From positions 1 through 18,885 of the forward strand of contig CAZPCT010000035.1 of assembly GCA_964585325.1 (NCBI GenBank): a stretch of DNA of 18,885 nucleotides, given 5' to 3'. Every line of letters starts with the position of its first letter. The stretch's first letter is position 1. The notes below the pieces were generated by a model. It saw only the letters and a program-made list of their open reading frames with translations. It was not told where the DNA came from and searched no databases. A program made the translations under genes and the position numbers. Source of the DNA: CAZPCT01 sp964585325 (GTDB lineage: Bacteria > Patescibacteriota > Minisyncoccia > JACQLN01 > CAZPCT01). Shown piece after piece: positions 1-6,878 of the stretch.

Positions 1-60
1 GGTTGGGTGGGGGGGGGGGCGCCACCCCCCCCCCCCCCACACCCCACTACTTTTTCACAT
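1..60. repeat. Poly-G / poly-C inverted homopolymer at the window edge
   Basis: A run of 11 G (9-19) is followed by GCGCCA-type sequence and then a run of 14 C (25-38), so the two arms can fold back on each other. Reading frame 7-60 through this stretch would encode a glycine/proline-only leader (start GTG at 7), which I regard as non-coding. A fold-back of two homopolymers at the very end of a sequence is typical of assembly or sequencing artefacts, though a real G-quadruplex-prone spacer cannot be excluded. Confidence 0.6.
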
Positions 61-717
61 ATGCTTACGAAACACCATAAATTTAGAAAAAAATTTGGAG
101 ATCCTGAGGAATATATTGAGGGAGAGGTCCACTTTTACGGACGAACTTTTGCGATTGACCGGAGAGTCTATGTTCCCGACGCAGAGACTGAAAAGCTTTT
201 ACGTTTTTCTATTGAAAAAATTCCACCAAAGTCAGTTGTGGTAGACATGGGAACGGGATCAGGTGTGTTGGGGGTTTCGTTTGCGTTGGAACGCCCCGAC
301 TGCAAAGTTGTTGGTGTTGATATAGACCGGGAAGCCCTGAAGGTGGCCCATAAAAACACTAAGGCTCATAACGCTTACATCAAGTTCTATCAATCGTGCT
401 ATATGGACGAGGTTCCACTTAGGAAGGTTGATTTTATCATGGCGGACCTCCCGTATGGTGACAAAGAACACATGTTGCCAAGCAATTCGTATGAAGATCT
501 TTCTCATATGCCGCCCATAGCCACGTTTCATCCAGACGGCCTTCTTTCCGCTTACAAGGAGTTATATGAAAGTGCGAAGAAGGGTGGATTTGGTGCCACT
601 ATTCTTTGTGAGACGGGCGCTCTGGGACCTCGCGAAATAAAAAAAGAGTTGGTCGGATATCCTGTGACAGTTCATCCGTTGAACGGTTACACGGTTACGG
701 AAATAAAAACAACGTAA
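61..717 (+). CDS. PrmC/HemK-like SAM-dependent methyltransferase
   Basis: Class I methyltransferase of 218 residues when started at ATG 61. Motif I is VDMGTGSG (about residues 61-68), followed by the acidic SAM-ribose loop GVDID (85-89). The catalytic-loop motif reads ADLPYG (128-133) where PrmC and related N5-glutamine or adenine methyltransferases have NPPY. The N-terminal all-helical substrate domain of true PrmC is mostly missing, so the target (release factor, ribosomal protein or rRNA base) cannot be told from sequence. I chose ATG 61 over the in-frame GTG at 7 because the 18 extra residues come from the poly-G/poly-C stretch, and because a TACTTT box (48-53) ends 7 bases before ATG 61, as in other leaderless genes here. 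The gene stands alone and converges on hsp20. Confidence 0.75.
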   Translation: MLTKHHKFRKKFGDPEEYIEGEVHFYGRTFAIDRRVYVPDAETEKLLRFSIEKIPPKSVVVDMGTGSGVLGVSFALERPDCKVVGVDIDREALKVAHKNTKAHNAYIKFYQSCYMDEVPLRKVDFIMADLPYGDKEHMLPSNSYEDLSHMPPIATFHPDGLLSAYKELYESAKKGGFGATILCETGALGPREIKKELVGYPVTVHPLNGYTVTEIKTT

Positions 718-739
718 AAGACCGCTCTCTAGCGGTCTT
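718..739. terminator. Bidirectional intrinsic terminator between the methyltransferase and hsp20
   Basis: A perfect 9-bp stem AAGACCGCT / AGCGGTCTT closes a CTCT loop. On the minus strand it is followed by TTTTACG, the better U-tract, so it mainly ends the hsp20 operon. On the plus strand the tail (CACTTCC) is poor. It begins directly after the stop codon of the upstream plus-strand gene. Confidence 0.75.
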
Positions 740-761
740 CACTTCCTCAATAGGTGTATCT

Positions 762-1193
762 TTAGTTTATCTTCAACTTCTTTGTTTTTGAACGCTCAAG
801 TTTTGGCAGCCGGATAGTGAGTACGCCGTCTTTAAGATCGGCTTTTGCCGCGTCAGGATCTATCTCTTGGGGGAGTACAATAGAGCGGGAAAATGCTCCC
901 CAATAGAGCTCCTGGTAATAGTAATCGTCCGCGTCCACGCTCTCTTCCACCTCCCGCTCACCACGAATAGTGACCATGTCCGCGGTCACCTCAATGTCTA
1001 TGTCTTTTTCGGTGACGCCCGCAATAGTAGACTTAATGACTATGTCATCCTTGTCCTGGTAGACGTCAACCGTAAGATTTCCCTCGGTCTCCATCCATTC
1101 GTCTTGTGGAGTGTCCTCTGGCATATAGGCTTCTTCCGGCTCTTCTTCGCCGTTACCGCCGGTTATGAGATTGATAAGTGACTTCTTGGCCAT
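762..1193 (-). CDS. Hsp20 / alpha-crystallin small heat shock protein
   Basis: Small heat shock protein of 143 residues, an ATP-independent holdase that binds unfolding proteins. The alpha-crystallin domain covers about residues 39-131: it opens with NLTVDVYQDKDDIVI, has the VTIRGERE strand (74-81), and ends in the family signature KDGVLTIRLPK (121-131). The C-terminal tail holds an L-K-I triplet (140-142) that fits the (I/V/L)-x-(I/V/L) oligomerisation motif. The N-terminal 35 residues are unusually acidic. The start ATG overlaps the stop codon of the PrsW-like gene by one base (TAATG) and no Shine-Dalgarno is visible, so translation is probably coupled. Last gene of the minus-strand run; placed next to a membrane protease, it suggests a protein-quality-control end of the operon. 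Confidence 0.93.
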   Translation of the reverse strand: MAKKSLINLITGGNGEEEPEEAYMPEDTPQDEWMETEGNLTVDVYQDKDDIVIKSTIAGVTEKDIDIEVTADMVTIRGEREVEESVDADDYYYQELYWGAFSRSIVLPQEIDPDAAKADLKDGVLTIRLPKLERSKTKKLKIN

Positions 1194-1888
1194 TACGCAA
1201 GATACCGCTTTTTAAGTTTATAAAAGAGAATGTTGACTGATACCGCCATTGCCGCAAGCAAGACCACAATGAGGAGTGTTACGCCCAGGCGTTCAAAGTC
1301 AGCGCTCTCAAGGGTGAGTATATTATAGAGGCCGTGCAGGATTCCTGCAACCACAACACCTTTCACTATCTGCCACTTGCGGTAAAAGAAGTGCTTTTGC
1401 GCAAGGAAGTATCCCATAAGTGCGGCCGCAAGTACATGGAGGAGTGTTGCGGAAAGGAAGCGCAGGCCTAGTACCTCAAGGATGTCGCCGTGGGTGACAA
1501 TGTAGGGGGAGAAGACCGCCAGCACGTTTTCCACTGCCGCAAACCCCAACGCCGCCACTATCATATAGATCATTGCGTCTGCCGGCTCGTCAAATGAGGC
1601 ACTGGGCTCCTCTGTCAGCCGTACGGCCAGATATTTCATATACTCCTCTGTCATACCAATGATGACAATGAAGAGGATAACGTTCGCAAGCAGCGCAGGA
1701 AGGGAGAACGCCTCCAGCACATCAATAAGCATAAACTCAATACCGGCAGCGAACGGTGCCGCGAGCGCGCCAAACAGAAACGTACGCAGAAGCAGGCGGC
1801 TTGGCTCGGGGTGCTCGTCCTCCCGCAGGTACAGAGCAAGCCAGAGCAAGGACGGAAGAATACCGAGCGTAATGAGAATAAAGAACAT
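1193..1888 (-). CDS. PrsW-family intramembrane metalloprotease
   Basis: Polytopic membrane protein of 231 residues with about seven hydrophobic segments. It carries the PrsW/CAAX-like motifs: GMTEEYMK (E81, E82, K85), the GFAAVEN block (E120, N121), a histidine in a membrane helix (H151) and the late GILHGLYN motif (H185). These are the presumed metal ligands and catalytic residues of the family, whose best-known member, Bacillus PrsW, makes the first cut in an anti-sigma factor. Function here is inferred from family only. It lies 17 bases after valS and overlaps hsp20 by one base, so it is co-transcribed with both. The start is preceded by a short repetitive ACCTA-rich sequence with no ribosome-binding site. 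A role in releasing a membrane-held regulator is possible; no anti-sigma factor is obvious in the window. Confidence 0.85.
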   Translation of the reverse strand: MFFILITLGILPSLLWLALYLREDEHPEPSRLLLRTFLFGALAAPFAAGIEFMLIDVLEAFSLPALLANVILFIVIIGMTEEYMKYLAVRLTEEPSASFDEPADAMIYMIVAALGFAAVENVLAVFSPYIVTHGDILEVLGLRFLSATLLHVLAAALMGYFLAQKHFFYRKWQIVKGVVVAGILHGLYNILTLESADFERLGVTLLIVVLLAAMAVSVNILFYKLKKRYLA

Positions 1889-1926
1889 GGACTAGGTGAT
1901 AGGTTCTAGGTGGTGGGTAATAGGTT
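1889..1926. repeat. Degenerate ACCTA-type short repeat across the valS stop codon
   Basis: Read on the minus strand, this stretch repeats AACCTAT and ACCTAG units (AACCTATTA, CACCTAG, AACCTATC, ACCTAG). It contains the last codons and stop of valS and the whole spacer to the next gene. It resembles a decayed microsatellite; no such repeat is seen elsewhere in the window. Confidence 0.55.
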
Positions 1927-4098
1927 GTCTGGGTTGGGCCAGGGTTGCACCATCAGCAGTTCGGCATCTGTGTCTGTGTGGGGAAGCTCCTTCCACAGCA
2001 CTTCTGTAATAAACGGCATGAAGGGGTGCAGCATAGTGAGCAGTGTCTTCAAAATTGTGTAGAGCAACATCTGTGCGGCGGCCCTCTCGGCGCCAGCAAG
2101 GCGTGGCTTTGTCTCTTCAATTAGTATATCAGCAAACGTGTGCCAGAAGTAATGATAAAGCTTTTCTGAAGCCAAGTGATACCGGAATTCCTCAATGTCG
2201 CCGGTCACGTCTTGCACCGTTTCCGCGAGCTCCGCAAGCTTCTCCTTGTTCCAGTCGGTATATACAACCTCTTTTGAAGGATCAAAATCTTCCAAATTCA
2301 TAAGCACAAAGCGTGTAGCGTTCCACATCTTGTTCGCAAAATGTTTGTAGGCTTTAATCTTGTTTACCGAGACCTTGCTATCAGCACCGGCGGCGGTCCC
2401 CACTATAAGCGACATGCGAACGGCGTCCATGCCGTATTTTTCCCCCATTTCCATAGGGTCAATATTATTGCCAAGAGACTTTGATATCTTCCTATTTTTC
2501 TCGTCTCGCACCAAGCCATGCAAATACACATACCGAAAAGGAATTTCGCCTAAGTGGAAGCCGGACATCAATATCATCCGTGCAATCCAGAAGAAAAGGA
2601 TGTCGTAACCAGACTCAATTATGTTTGTGGGATGGTAGCGGCGAAGATCGTTGGTGTCCTGGGGCCAGCCTAAAGTAGAAAATGTCCATAGACTGGCAGA
2701 GAACCAGGTGTCGAGCACGTCTGGATCTTGCTCCCATCCCTCACCAGCGGGCGGCTCTGTTCCGCAATACACTTCCTCCTCTCTGTACCAGATAGGTATT
2801 CGGTGCCCAAACCATATTTGGCGGGAAATACACCAATCTCGGAGATTATCAATCCAATGAAAATAAGTGTTCTTAAAGCGATCGGGGAGTATTTTTACTT
2901 CGTCACTTTCTACCGCGACACGCATTATCTTTTTCAGTGTTGTCTTAGAGCCACTTTCAATTCCTGAAATCTTAGAGTGAGGAAGAGTGAACTCCTTATT
3001 TACGTCAATGAACCATTGGAGCTTGGGTAGGGGTTCAATAATACCGCCTGTACGTTGAGCCGTGGAAACACTTTGGGTTGTTGCTTCCTCTTTTTCCATA
3101 AGCCCTTTGTTGCGTAACCATTCAGCAATTTTTTCGCGGGCTTCAGTTGTTTTTAACCCTGAAACAAGCGGCCCTGCCGCCTCCGTCATCTTCGCGTACT
3201 CATTAATGACCTGCTTGCTCGTAAGTTGGTGTCGCTCCGCAATCTCAGCGTCCAACTGACTATGCGCGGGAGTTACGCCAAGTGCTCCTGTTCCAAACTC
3301 CTTTTCTACAGAAGGGTCCGCCACAACTTTGATCTCCAGCGGTACCCCAGCAAATTCTCCAGAAAAAACCTTCCCTATATATTGCTGATATCGCTCGTCC
3401 TCCGGATGCACAGCAACGGCCGTATCACCCACCTTAGTCTCGGGCCGCGTGGTTGAAATTAGTATTGGGAATTCTTCCCAATAACGAAAGGTGTACAGTG
3501 TTGCCTGTCGCTCTTCGTGCTCAATCTCATCGTCGGAAATTGTCGTTTGTCCCTTAGGATCCCAGTTAATGACACGTACTCCGCGATAGATAAGTCCTGC
3601 GTCAAACATACGTACGAAGGCAGTCATAACGGCTTCGTAGCGTTCCGAGTCCATGGTGTACGCGTATCGGCTCCAATCGAGTGAGGCTCCCATAGCACGA
3701 ATCTGTCTCAGAATGACTGATTTGTTTTCCTCTACAAATGCGTCGATGCGTCGCATGAGCTCTTCTCGACCCACGTCGTGACGGCTTTTCTTTTCCTTTT
3801 TGTATATATCCCTTTCAACTTTGGCTTGCGTCGCTATTGCCGCTGAGTCGGTGCCCGGTATCCATAATGTCTTTTTTCCTCGCATGCGCTCAAAACGTAT
3901 CATGATATCTTCAATCACGAGCATAAGAGCGCTCCCCATATGGAGAACACCAGTCACATTCGGCGGGGGGAGCACGATGGAGAAGTGTTCCGGTCTCTCA
4001 CCGGGCAAGTTGTCCGGATTAAAATAACCGGACGTTTCCCAGGTCCGGTACACCTCGTCCTCGTGTTGTGTAGGGTTATATGCCTTTTCCAGCGCCAT
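1906..4098 (-). CDS. valS: Valyl-tRNA synthetase, short C-terminus
   Basis: Class Ia aminoacyl-tRNA synthetase that charges tRNA-Val and edits mischarged threonine. The HIGH-type motif is HMGS (53-56, inside PPPNVTGVLHMGS), the CP1 editing domain contains ISTTRPET, the ValRS-specific blocks GASLDWSRY and DVLDTWFSASLW are present, and the KMSKS motif reads KISKS at about residue 535. At 730 residues it is well below the 860-950 of Thermus or E. coli ValRS: it ends right after the anticodon-binding domain (LMVQPWPNPDN) and lacks the C-terminal coiled-coil arm that contacts the tRNA elbow. The last codons lie in a short-repeat sequence, so the tail may have been lost by slippage. It starts 18 bases after tsaD without a Shine-Dalgarno and is probably on the tsaD transcript. 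Confidence 0.96.
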   Translation of the reverse strand: MALEKAYNPTQHEDEVYRTWETSGYFNPDNLPGERPEHFSIVLPPPNVTGVLHMGSALMLVIEDIMIRFERMRGKKTLWIPGTDSAAIATQAKVERDIYKKEKKSRHDVGREELMRRIDAFVEENKSVILRQIRAMGASLDWSRYAYTMDSERYEAVMTAFVRMFDAGLIYRGVRVINWDPKGQTTISDDEIEHEERQATLYTFRYWEEFPILISTTRPETKVGDTAVAVHPEDERYQQYIGKVFSGEFAGVPLEIKVVADPSVEKEFGTGALGVTPAHSQLDAEIAERHQLTSKQVINEYAKMTEAAGPLVSGLKTTEAREKIAEWLRNKGLMEKEEATTQSVSTAQRTGGIIEPLPKLQWFIDVNKEFTLPHSKISGIESGSKTTLKKIMRVAVESDEVKILPDRFKNTYFHWIDNLRDWCISRQIWFGHRIPIWYREEEVYCGTEPPAGEGWEQDPDVLDTWFSASLWTFSTLGWPQDTNDLRRYHPTNIIESGYDILFFWIARMILMSGFHLGEIPFRYVYLHGLVRDEKNRKISKSLGNNIDPMEMGEKYGMDAVRMSLIVGTAAGADSKVSVNKIKAYKHFANKMWNATRFVLMNLEDFDPSKEVVYTDWNKEKLAELAETVQDVTGDIEEFRYHLASEKLYHYFWHTFADILIEETKPRLAGAERAAAQMLLYTILKTLLTMLHPFMPFITEVLWKELPHTDTDAELLMVQPWPNPDNLLPTT

Positions 4099-4116
4099 AG
4101 TACAAAAAGCGTACCA

Positions 4117-5178
4117 TTATTTCTCGTCTATTCTCAAATTTGGGAGGGCCTCAAGGTCTGCGTTTGGCTTCAGTATGTCATGTTCCTGCCATGCGGCAAG
4201 CGCAATCATCAAGGCGTTGTCCGTAGTGAGTTTGCGGTCTGGCAAGATAAGTTTACACGTATGTACGTGCGTATGTACGTTTTTCTTAAGCTCCTCGCGT
4301 AGGAGTGCATTTGCGGCGACGCCCCCACCTAGCACAATCGTCTTTGGGTTGTATTCCTCCGCGGCACGTATAGTTTTTTTCACGAGCACGTCCACGGCCG
4401 CCTGTTGGAACGAGGCGGCAACGTTCGCTATCACTTGTTTGTTAGAAAGATCAAGCGGTGTGCCCGCCTCTCGGCGTGGAGTTGCAGGGATTCCTTTAAC
4501 CAGGTACATAACGGCCGTCTTGAGCCCCGCAAATGAAAAGTTGTAGTCGCCCGAGTGCTCCATAGGACGGGGAAGCTCATATGCCGACGGGTCGCCCGAC
4601 TCGCCCACGCGCGAAATCTCTGGGCCGCCCGGGTAGCCAAGGCCCAGAAGCCGCGCCACCTTGTCAAAAGCCTCACCTGCGGCGTCATCCACCGTGCGGC
4701 CAAGGAACTCAAAGTGGCCGCGTTCTTTTGAGAGCACTAACTCAGTGTGCCCACCGGAAACTATAAGAGAGAGGGCGGGATAGGCGATCTTCTCTGTGAG
4801 CGTTGCCACGTAGACGTGTCCTTTAAGGTGGTTTACTCCATAGAGAGGAACGTTAAGCTGCGCCGAAAGCTCTTTTGCAAACTCTATGCCGCGCCACAGG
4901 CACGGGGAGAGCCCCGGCCCTTCCGTCACCGTAACCATCTCTATCTCCTGGATTCCATCTCCTAGCTCCGTTTTAGCTTCTTCCCACAGGAGAGGGAGTA
5001 CGCGCCCATGTTCGCGCTTCGCGATATTTGGGACAATACCGCCGTATGGAATGTGTTCCTCAATCTGACTCCGAACCAAATTGACCAGAATGGTGGGCTG
5101 GCCGTCCAGGTCTTTTGGAGCATCTATCACTGCAAGCCCTGTTTCGTCAGCGCTTGTCTCAATGGCAAGTATTTTCAT
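4117..5178 (-). CDS. tsaD: tRNA N6-adenosine threonylcarbamoyltransferase TsaD
   Basis: Transfers the threonylcarbamoyl group from TC-AMP to A37 of ANN-decoding tRNAs (t6A), working with TsaB and TsaE in bacteria. The 353-residue protein has the ASKHA fold signatures: ETSADET at the N-terminus (usual ETSCDET, here Cys to Ala), the metal-binding pair H117 and H121 in NHLKGH, SGGHTEL (141-147), DDAAGEAFDKVARLLGLGYPGGP-type block from residue 164, FSFAGLKTA, the GGGVAAN nucleotide loop and the late TDN aspartate. Length is normal for the family. TsaB and TsaE are not in the window. A TATACT box ends 9 bases before the ATG, with TTGTTT 18 bases further up, so tsaD-valS may have its own near-leaderless promoter inside the upstream operon. 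Confidence 0.96.
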   Translation of the reverse strand: MKILAIETSADETGLAVIDAPKDLDGQPTILVNLVRSQIEEHIPYGGIVPNIAKREHGRVLPLLWEEAKTELGDGIQEIEMVTVTEGPGLSPCLWRGIEFAKELSAQLNVPLYGVNHLKGHVYVATLTEKIAYPALSLIVSGGHTELVLSKERGHFEFLGRTVDDAAGEAFDKVARLLGLGYPGGPEISRVGESGDPSAYELPRPMEHSGDYNFSFAGLKTAVMYLVKGIPATPRREAGTPLDLSNKQVIANVAASFQQAAVDVLVKKTIRAAEEYNPKTIVLGGGVAANALLREELKKNVHTHVHTCKLILPDRKLTTDNALMIALAAWQEHDILKPNADLEALPNLRIDEK

Positions 5179-5187
5179 GTGAGATAG

Positions 5188-5217
5188 AGTATAGCGAACT
5201 TTAGACTCTTAAAACAA
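5188..5217 (-). promoter_or_regulatory. Candidate promoter for tsaD-valS
   Basis: On the minus strand TTGTTT (5217-5212) is separated by 18 bases from TATACT (5193-5188). The -10 box ends 9 bases before the tsaD ATG, giving a leader of about two bases. The -35 lies in the last codons of the upstream gene. Pattern match only. Confidence 0.45.
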
Positions 5218-6036
5218 ATCATACGTCTCTTGCATCCCGCGGGGGATGTGGAATTGCTTGGCAAGCTGCTTGCGCAGCTTCCTTGCGCGCTTTTTGTTCC
5301 TAGCAAGCTTTGTACGAATTTTGGGGTGTGTCGCAACAAGAGCCGGCAGATGTTGTGCAACCTCTTCTTCGTTCCGCGCTTGTCCGTACAACGAATCAAT
5401 TTTCTTCGCCAAACTTTCTTCTACAACTTCGGTAACAATATAGTCGCCAATCACGGTAAAAAAATAGTTTCTCTTGAATGTTTTGTGCTCCTCTAGGTGG
5501 ACCTGAAAAAACTCTCCCCCCATCTCTTTTTTGTAGCCCTTATCGGCGACGGTTGTACTTCCAATAGTCATAAACGCGTATCGCTTGTCCTCCTCAAAGC
5601 GTTTCATATACTCTTTATGGCTCTTGCCGCGTTCTTTGGAGTGAATAAATATTTCATGTGGAACGTAAAAGAATACAGGGTAGGCAGAGTCCACATCTCG
5701 TATAAGGAGTGTGAGATGTTTCCAGAATACGTCCTGTTGTGCGAACGAGGAAAAGGAATAGGCAAGTGACTCGTTTTCGCGAAGTTGAGGCATTTGTACG
5801 CCCTCACCCAGCTCCAGGTTTACTTTCTGTACCCACTCTCTACTTAGAACAACTCGTGTGCCGGTCTTTACCACCACACCTGCATCCAAAAGTTGGTTAA
5901 GCGCCTTGTACACCGCACGAAGGGTGACTGGGTGGTCTTTTTTAACCTCTGCGTGAAGCTCTTTTACGCTCATCTCTTTTTTTGTAAGCGCTTCTACAAT
6001 GAGGTCGTCACTTTCAATATCTGAGCTAAATATCAT
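5209..6036 (-). CDS. Winged-helix DNA-binding protein of unknown function
   Basis: I do not recognise a named family. The first 75 residues look like a winged helix: a helical stretch (DDLIVEALTKKEMSVKELH), a recognition-type helix (TLRAVYKALNQLLDAGVV) and a wing ending in VKTGTRVVLSREWV. The middle part (about 90-225) is a mixed alpha/beta domain with YPVFFYVPHEIF and RNYFFTVIGDYIV, possibly a ligand-sensing module. The C-terminal 40 residues are strongly basic (KLARNKKRARKLRKQLAK). The 275-residue gene starts a run that leads into tsaD, 30 bases downstream. An inverted repeat TTGAAC-N5-GTTCAA overlaps its own -35 box, which suggests autoregulation. It may be a transcription regulator of the tsaD-valS-prsW-hsp20 run; this is inference. 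Confidence 0.7.
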   Translation of the reverse strand: MIFSSDIESDDLIVEALTKKEMSVKELHAEVKKDHPVTLRAVYKALNQLLDAGVVVKTGTRVVLSREWVQKVNLELGEGVQMPQLRENESLAYSFSSFAQQDVFWKHLTLLIRDVDSAYPVFFYVPHEIFIHSKERGKSHKEYMKRFEEDKRYAFMTIGSTTVADKGYKKEMGGEFFQVHLEEHKTFKRNYFFTVIGDYIVTEVVEESLAKKIDSLYGQARNEEEVAQHLPALVATHPKIRTKLARNKKRARKLRKQLAKQFHIPRGMQETYDLF

Positions 6037-6042
6037 GTCTAG

Positions 6043-6071
6043 AGCTTACCAGAATTGAACAAAAAGTTCAA
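6043..6071 (-). promoter_or_regulatory. Leaderless promoter of the winged-helix gene
   Basis: TTGAAC (6071-6066) and TAAGCT (6048-6043) are spaced by exactly 17 bases on the minus strand. The -10 box ends 6 bases before the ATG at 6036, so transcription should begin at or next to the start codon. Confidence 0.55.
6055..6071. promoter_or_regulatory. Inverted repeat, candidate operator
   Basis: TTGAAC-AAAAA-GTTCAA is a perfect 6-bp inverted repeat with an 11-base centre-to-centre spacing, one helical turn. Its proximal arm is the -35 box of the winged-helix gene. A dimeric DNA-binding protein sitting here would block that promoter. Confidence 0.4.
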
Positions 6072-6096
6072 AAAGGAACGAAAAAAGAGCCGAAAA

Positions 6097-6125
6097 TGGA
6101 TATAAAGCAATACTATCTTTAAAAT
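6097..6125 (+). promoter_or_regulatory. Candidate promoter of the sigma-region-4 cassette
   Basis: TGGATA (6097-6102), 17 bases, TAAAAT (6120-6125). The predicted start near 6132 leaves a 5' leader of about 45 bases before the first SD-led gene, unlike the leaderless neighbours. TACTAT at 6111 is an alternative -10. Confidence 0.4.
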
Positions 6126-6176
6126 AGCAAGTGTAGAGTTCAGCACCCTCAAAAAACACTTTCTTGGAGGAACAGT

Positions 6177-6359
6177 GTGAAGGCCAAGGTATGGGACCTG
6201 CCCTGTGACATCTGGACCGAGATCAGGTACAGTCGCGCCGGCTGGTGGATGTATTTCAGGATCAAAGAGACGAGGGAGGGAAAGGTGGGACCTCTGCAAG
6301 CTTTCTTTGCTGGGGCTTTCGTCTTCGCTGCGGGAGTGTTCCTCGGCACGTGCCTTTAG
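6177..6359 (+). CDS. Small membrane protein, first gene of the sigma-region-4 cassette
   Basis: Sixty residues, GTG start. A perfect GGAGG (6166-6170) lies 6 bases before the GTG and decides the start. The N-terminal 40 residues are soluble and rich in tryptophan and basic residues (MKAKVWDLPCDIWTEIRYSR), and the C-terminal 20 form one hydrophobic helix (AFFAGAFVFAAGVF) ending in LGTCL. This is the layout of a tail-anchored inner-membrane protein with its head in the cytoplasm. No family is recognised. GC content of the first 120 bases is 69 of 120, against 48 of 120 in a sample of the neighbouring minus-strand gene (5401-5520). The next gene begins 13 bases after its stop, so they form an operon. 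Confidence 0.7.
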   Translation: MKAKVWDLPCDIWTEIRYSRAGWWMYFRIKETREGKVGPLQAFFAGAFVFAAGVFLGTCL

Positions 6360-6372
6360 AGAAGGAGCAAAA

Positions 6373-6531
6373 ATGAACGCAGTACTTGAGTTCCTGAATT
6401 GGCAGGACATGCCCCTTGAGGGAATCGTCCTACTTGTTCCACTTCTTGTCCTCAAAGTCTACGTCGCTGTGGCGACTATGACCCGGCGCGAGAAGGAGCA
6501 CGTTCAACAGAACCAGGAGCGGGGGTCGTAA
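6373..6531 (+). CDS. Small single-pass membrane protein, second gene of the cassette
   Basis: Fifty-two residues starting at ATG 6373, which has AAGGAG at 6362-6367, five bases upstream. The frame is open further up to 6205 but that region overlaps the previous gene in another frame and has no ribosome-binding site. One hydrophobic helix (about residues 16-36, EGIVLLVPLLVLKVYVAVAT) follows a short amphipathic start (MNAVLEFLNWQDM), and a charged hydrophilic tail (MTRREKEHVQQNQERGS) ends the protein. No family recognised; size and layout would suit a membrane anchor or small regulator. The next gene lies 39 bases downstream with its own Shine-Dalgarno. Confidence 0.7.
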   Translation: MNAVLEFLNWQDMPLEGIVLLVPLLVLKVYVAVATMTRREKEHVQQNQERGS

Positions 6532-6564
6532 GACTCCCGCTTCCACATAACAGAGAGAAAGGAG

Positions 6565-6795
6565 ATGAACGTGAAGGTCACGCTGGCACAATTCGAGAGT
6601 TGGAAGGAGTTTCTCGCTCCGCGCGAGCGGAAGATCCTTCAGCTCTACTACGGCATCGGGGTGGAACCGCTCTCACTCCGCGAGATCAGCGAAATCTGCA
6701 ACCTCTCTCGGGAGCGCATCAGGCAGGTCAAGGAGCGTGCGGTCGGCCGGTTACGAAATGCAGGCCTCATCGACTCAGACGACGTCCAGACCTGA
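6565..6795 (+). CDS. Stand-alone sigma-70 region 4 protein
   Basis: Up to 76 residues and almost entirely sigma region 4. LAPRERKILQLYYGIG (17-32) matches region 4.1 and the helix-turn-helix PLSLREISEICNLSRERIRQ (35-54) continuing VKERAVGRLR matches region 4.2 of housekeeping sigma factors, the part that reads the -35 box and holds the RNA polymerase beta flap. Regions 1 to 3 are absent, so it cannot open a promoter alone. Known free region-4-like proteins (B. subtilis RsoA-SigO pairs, phage T4 gp33) act as partners or co-activators. AAAGGAG (6558-6564) touches ATG 6565 but is six bases from GTG 6571, so GTG 6571 may be the real start, two codons later. The cassette ends in a strong hairpin. 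Confidence 0.88.
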   Translation: MNVKVTLAQFESWKEFLAPRERKILQLYYGIGVEPLSLREISEICNLSRERIRQVKERAVGRLRNAGLIDSDDVQT

Positions 6796-6808
6796 CTCTG
6801 AAGTTCCA

Positions 6809-6837
6809 GGGCGCGTGGAAACACGCGCCCCTTCTTT
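6809..6837 (+). terminator. Intrinsic terminator of the sigma-region-4 cassette
   Basis: GGGCGCGTG / CACGCGCCC form a perfect 9-bp stem (6809-6817, 6822-6830) around a GAAA tetraloop, followed by CTTCTTT. It starts 13 bases after the sigma-like gene. The minus-strand tail has no T-run, so it does not serve the convergent capA-like gene well. Confidence 0.8.
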
Positions 6838-6878
6838 ATGCCCAACATCCTTACATTCTCAAGTTTGTGAGTGTGTTG

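Noticed and set aside
7..60. N-terminal extension of the first methyltransferase from GTG 7
   Set aside because: It would be translated from poly-G/poly-C and gives only Gly and Pro. ATG 61 fits the leaderless pattern.
6205..6372. Upstream extension of the 52-residue membrane protein
   Set aside because: Overlaps the first cassette gene in another frame; ATG 6373 has a perfect Shine-Dalgarno.
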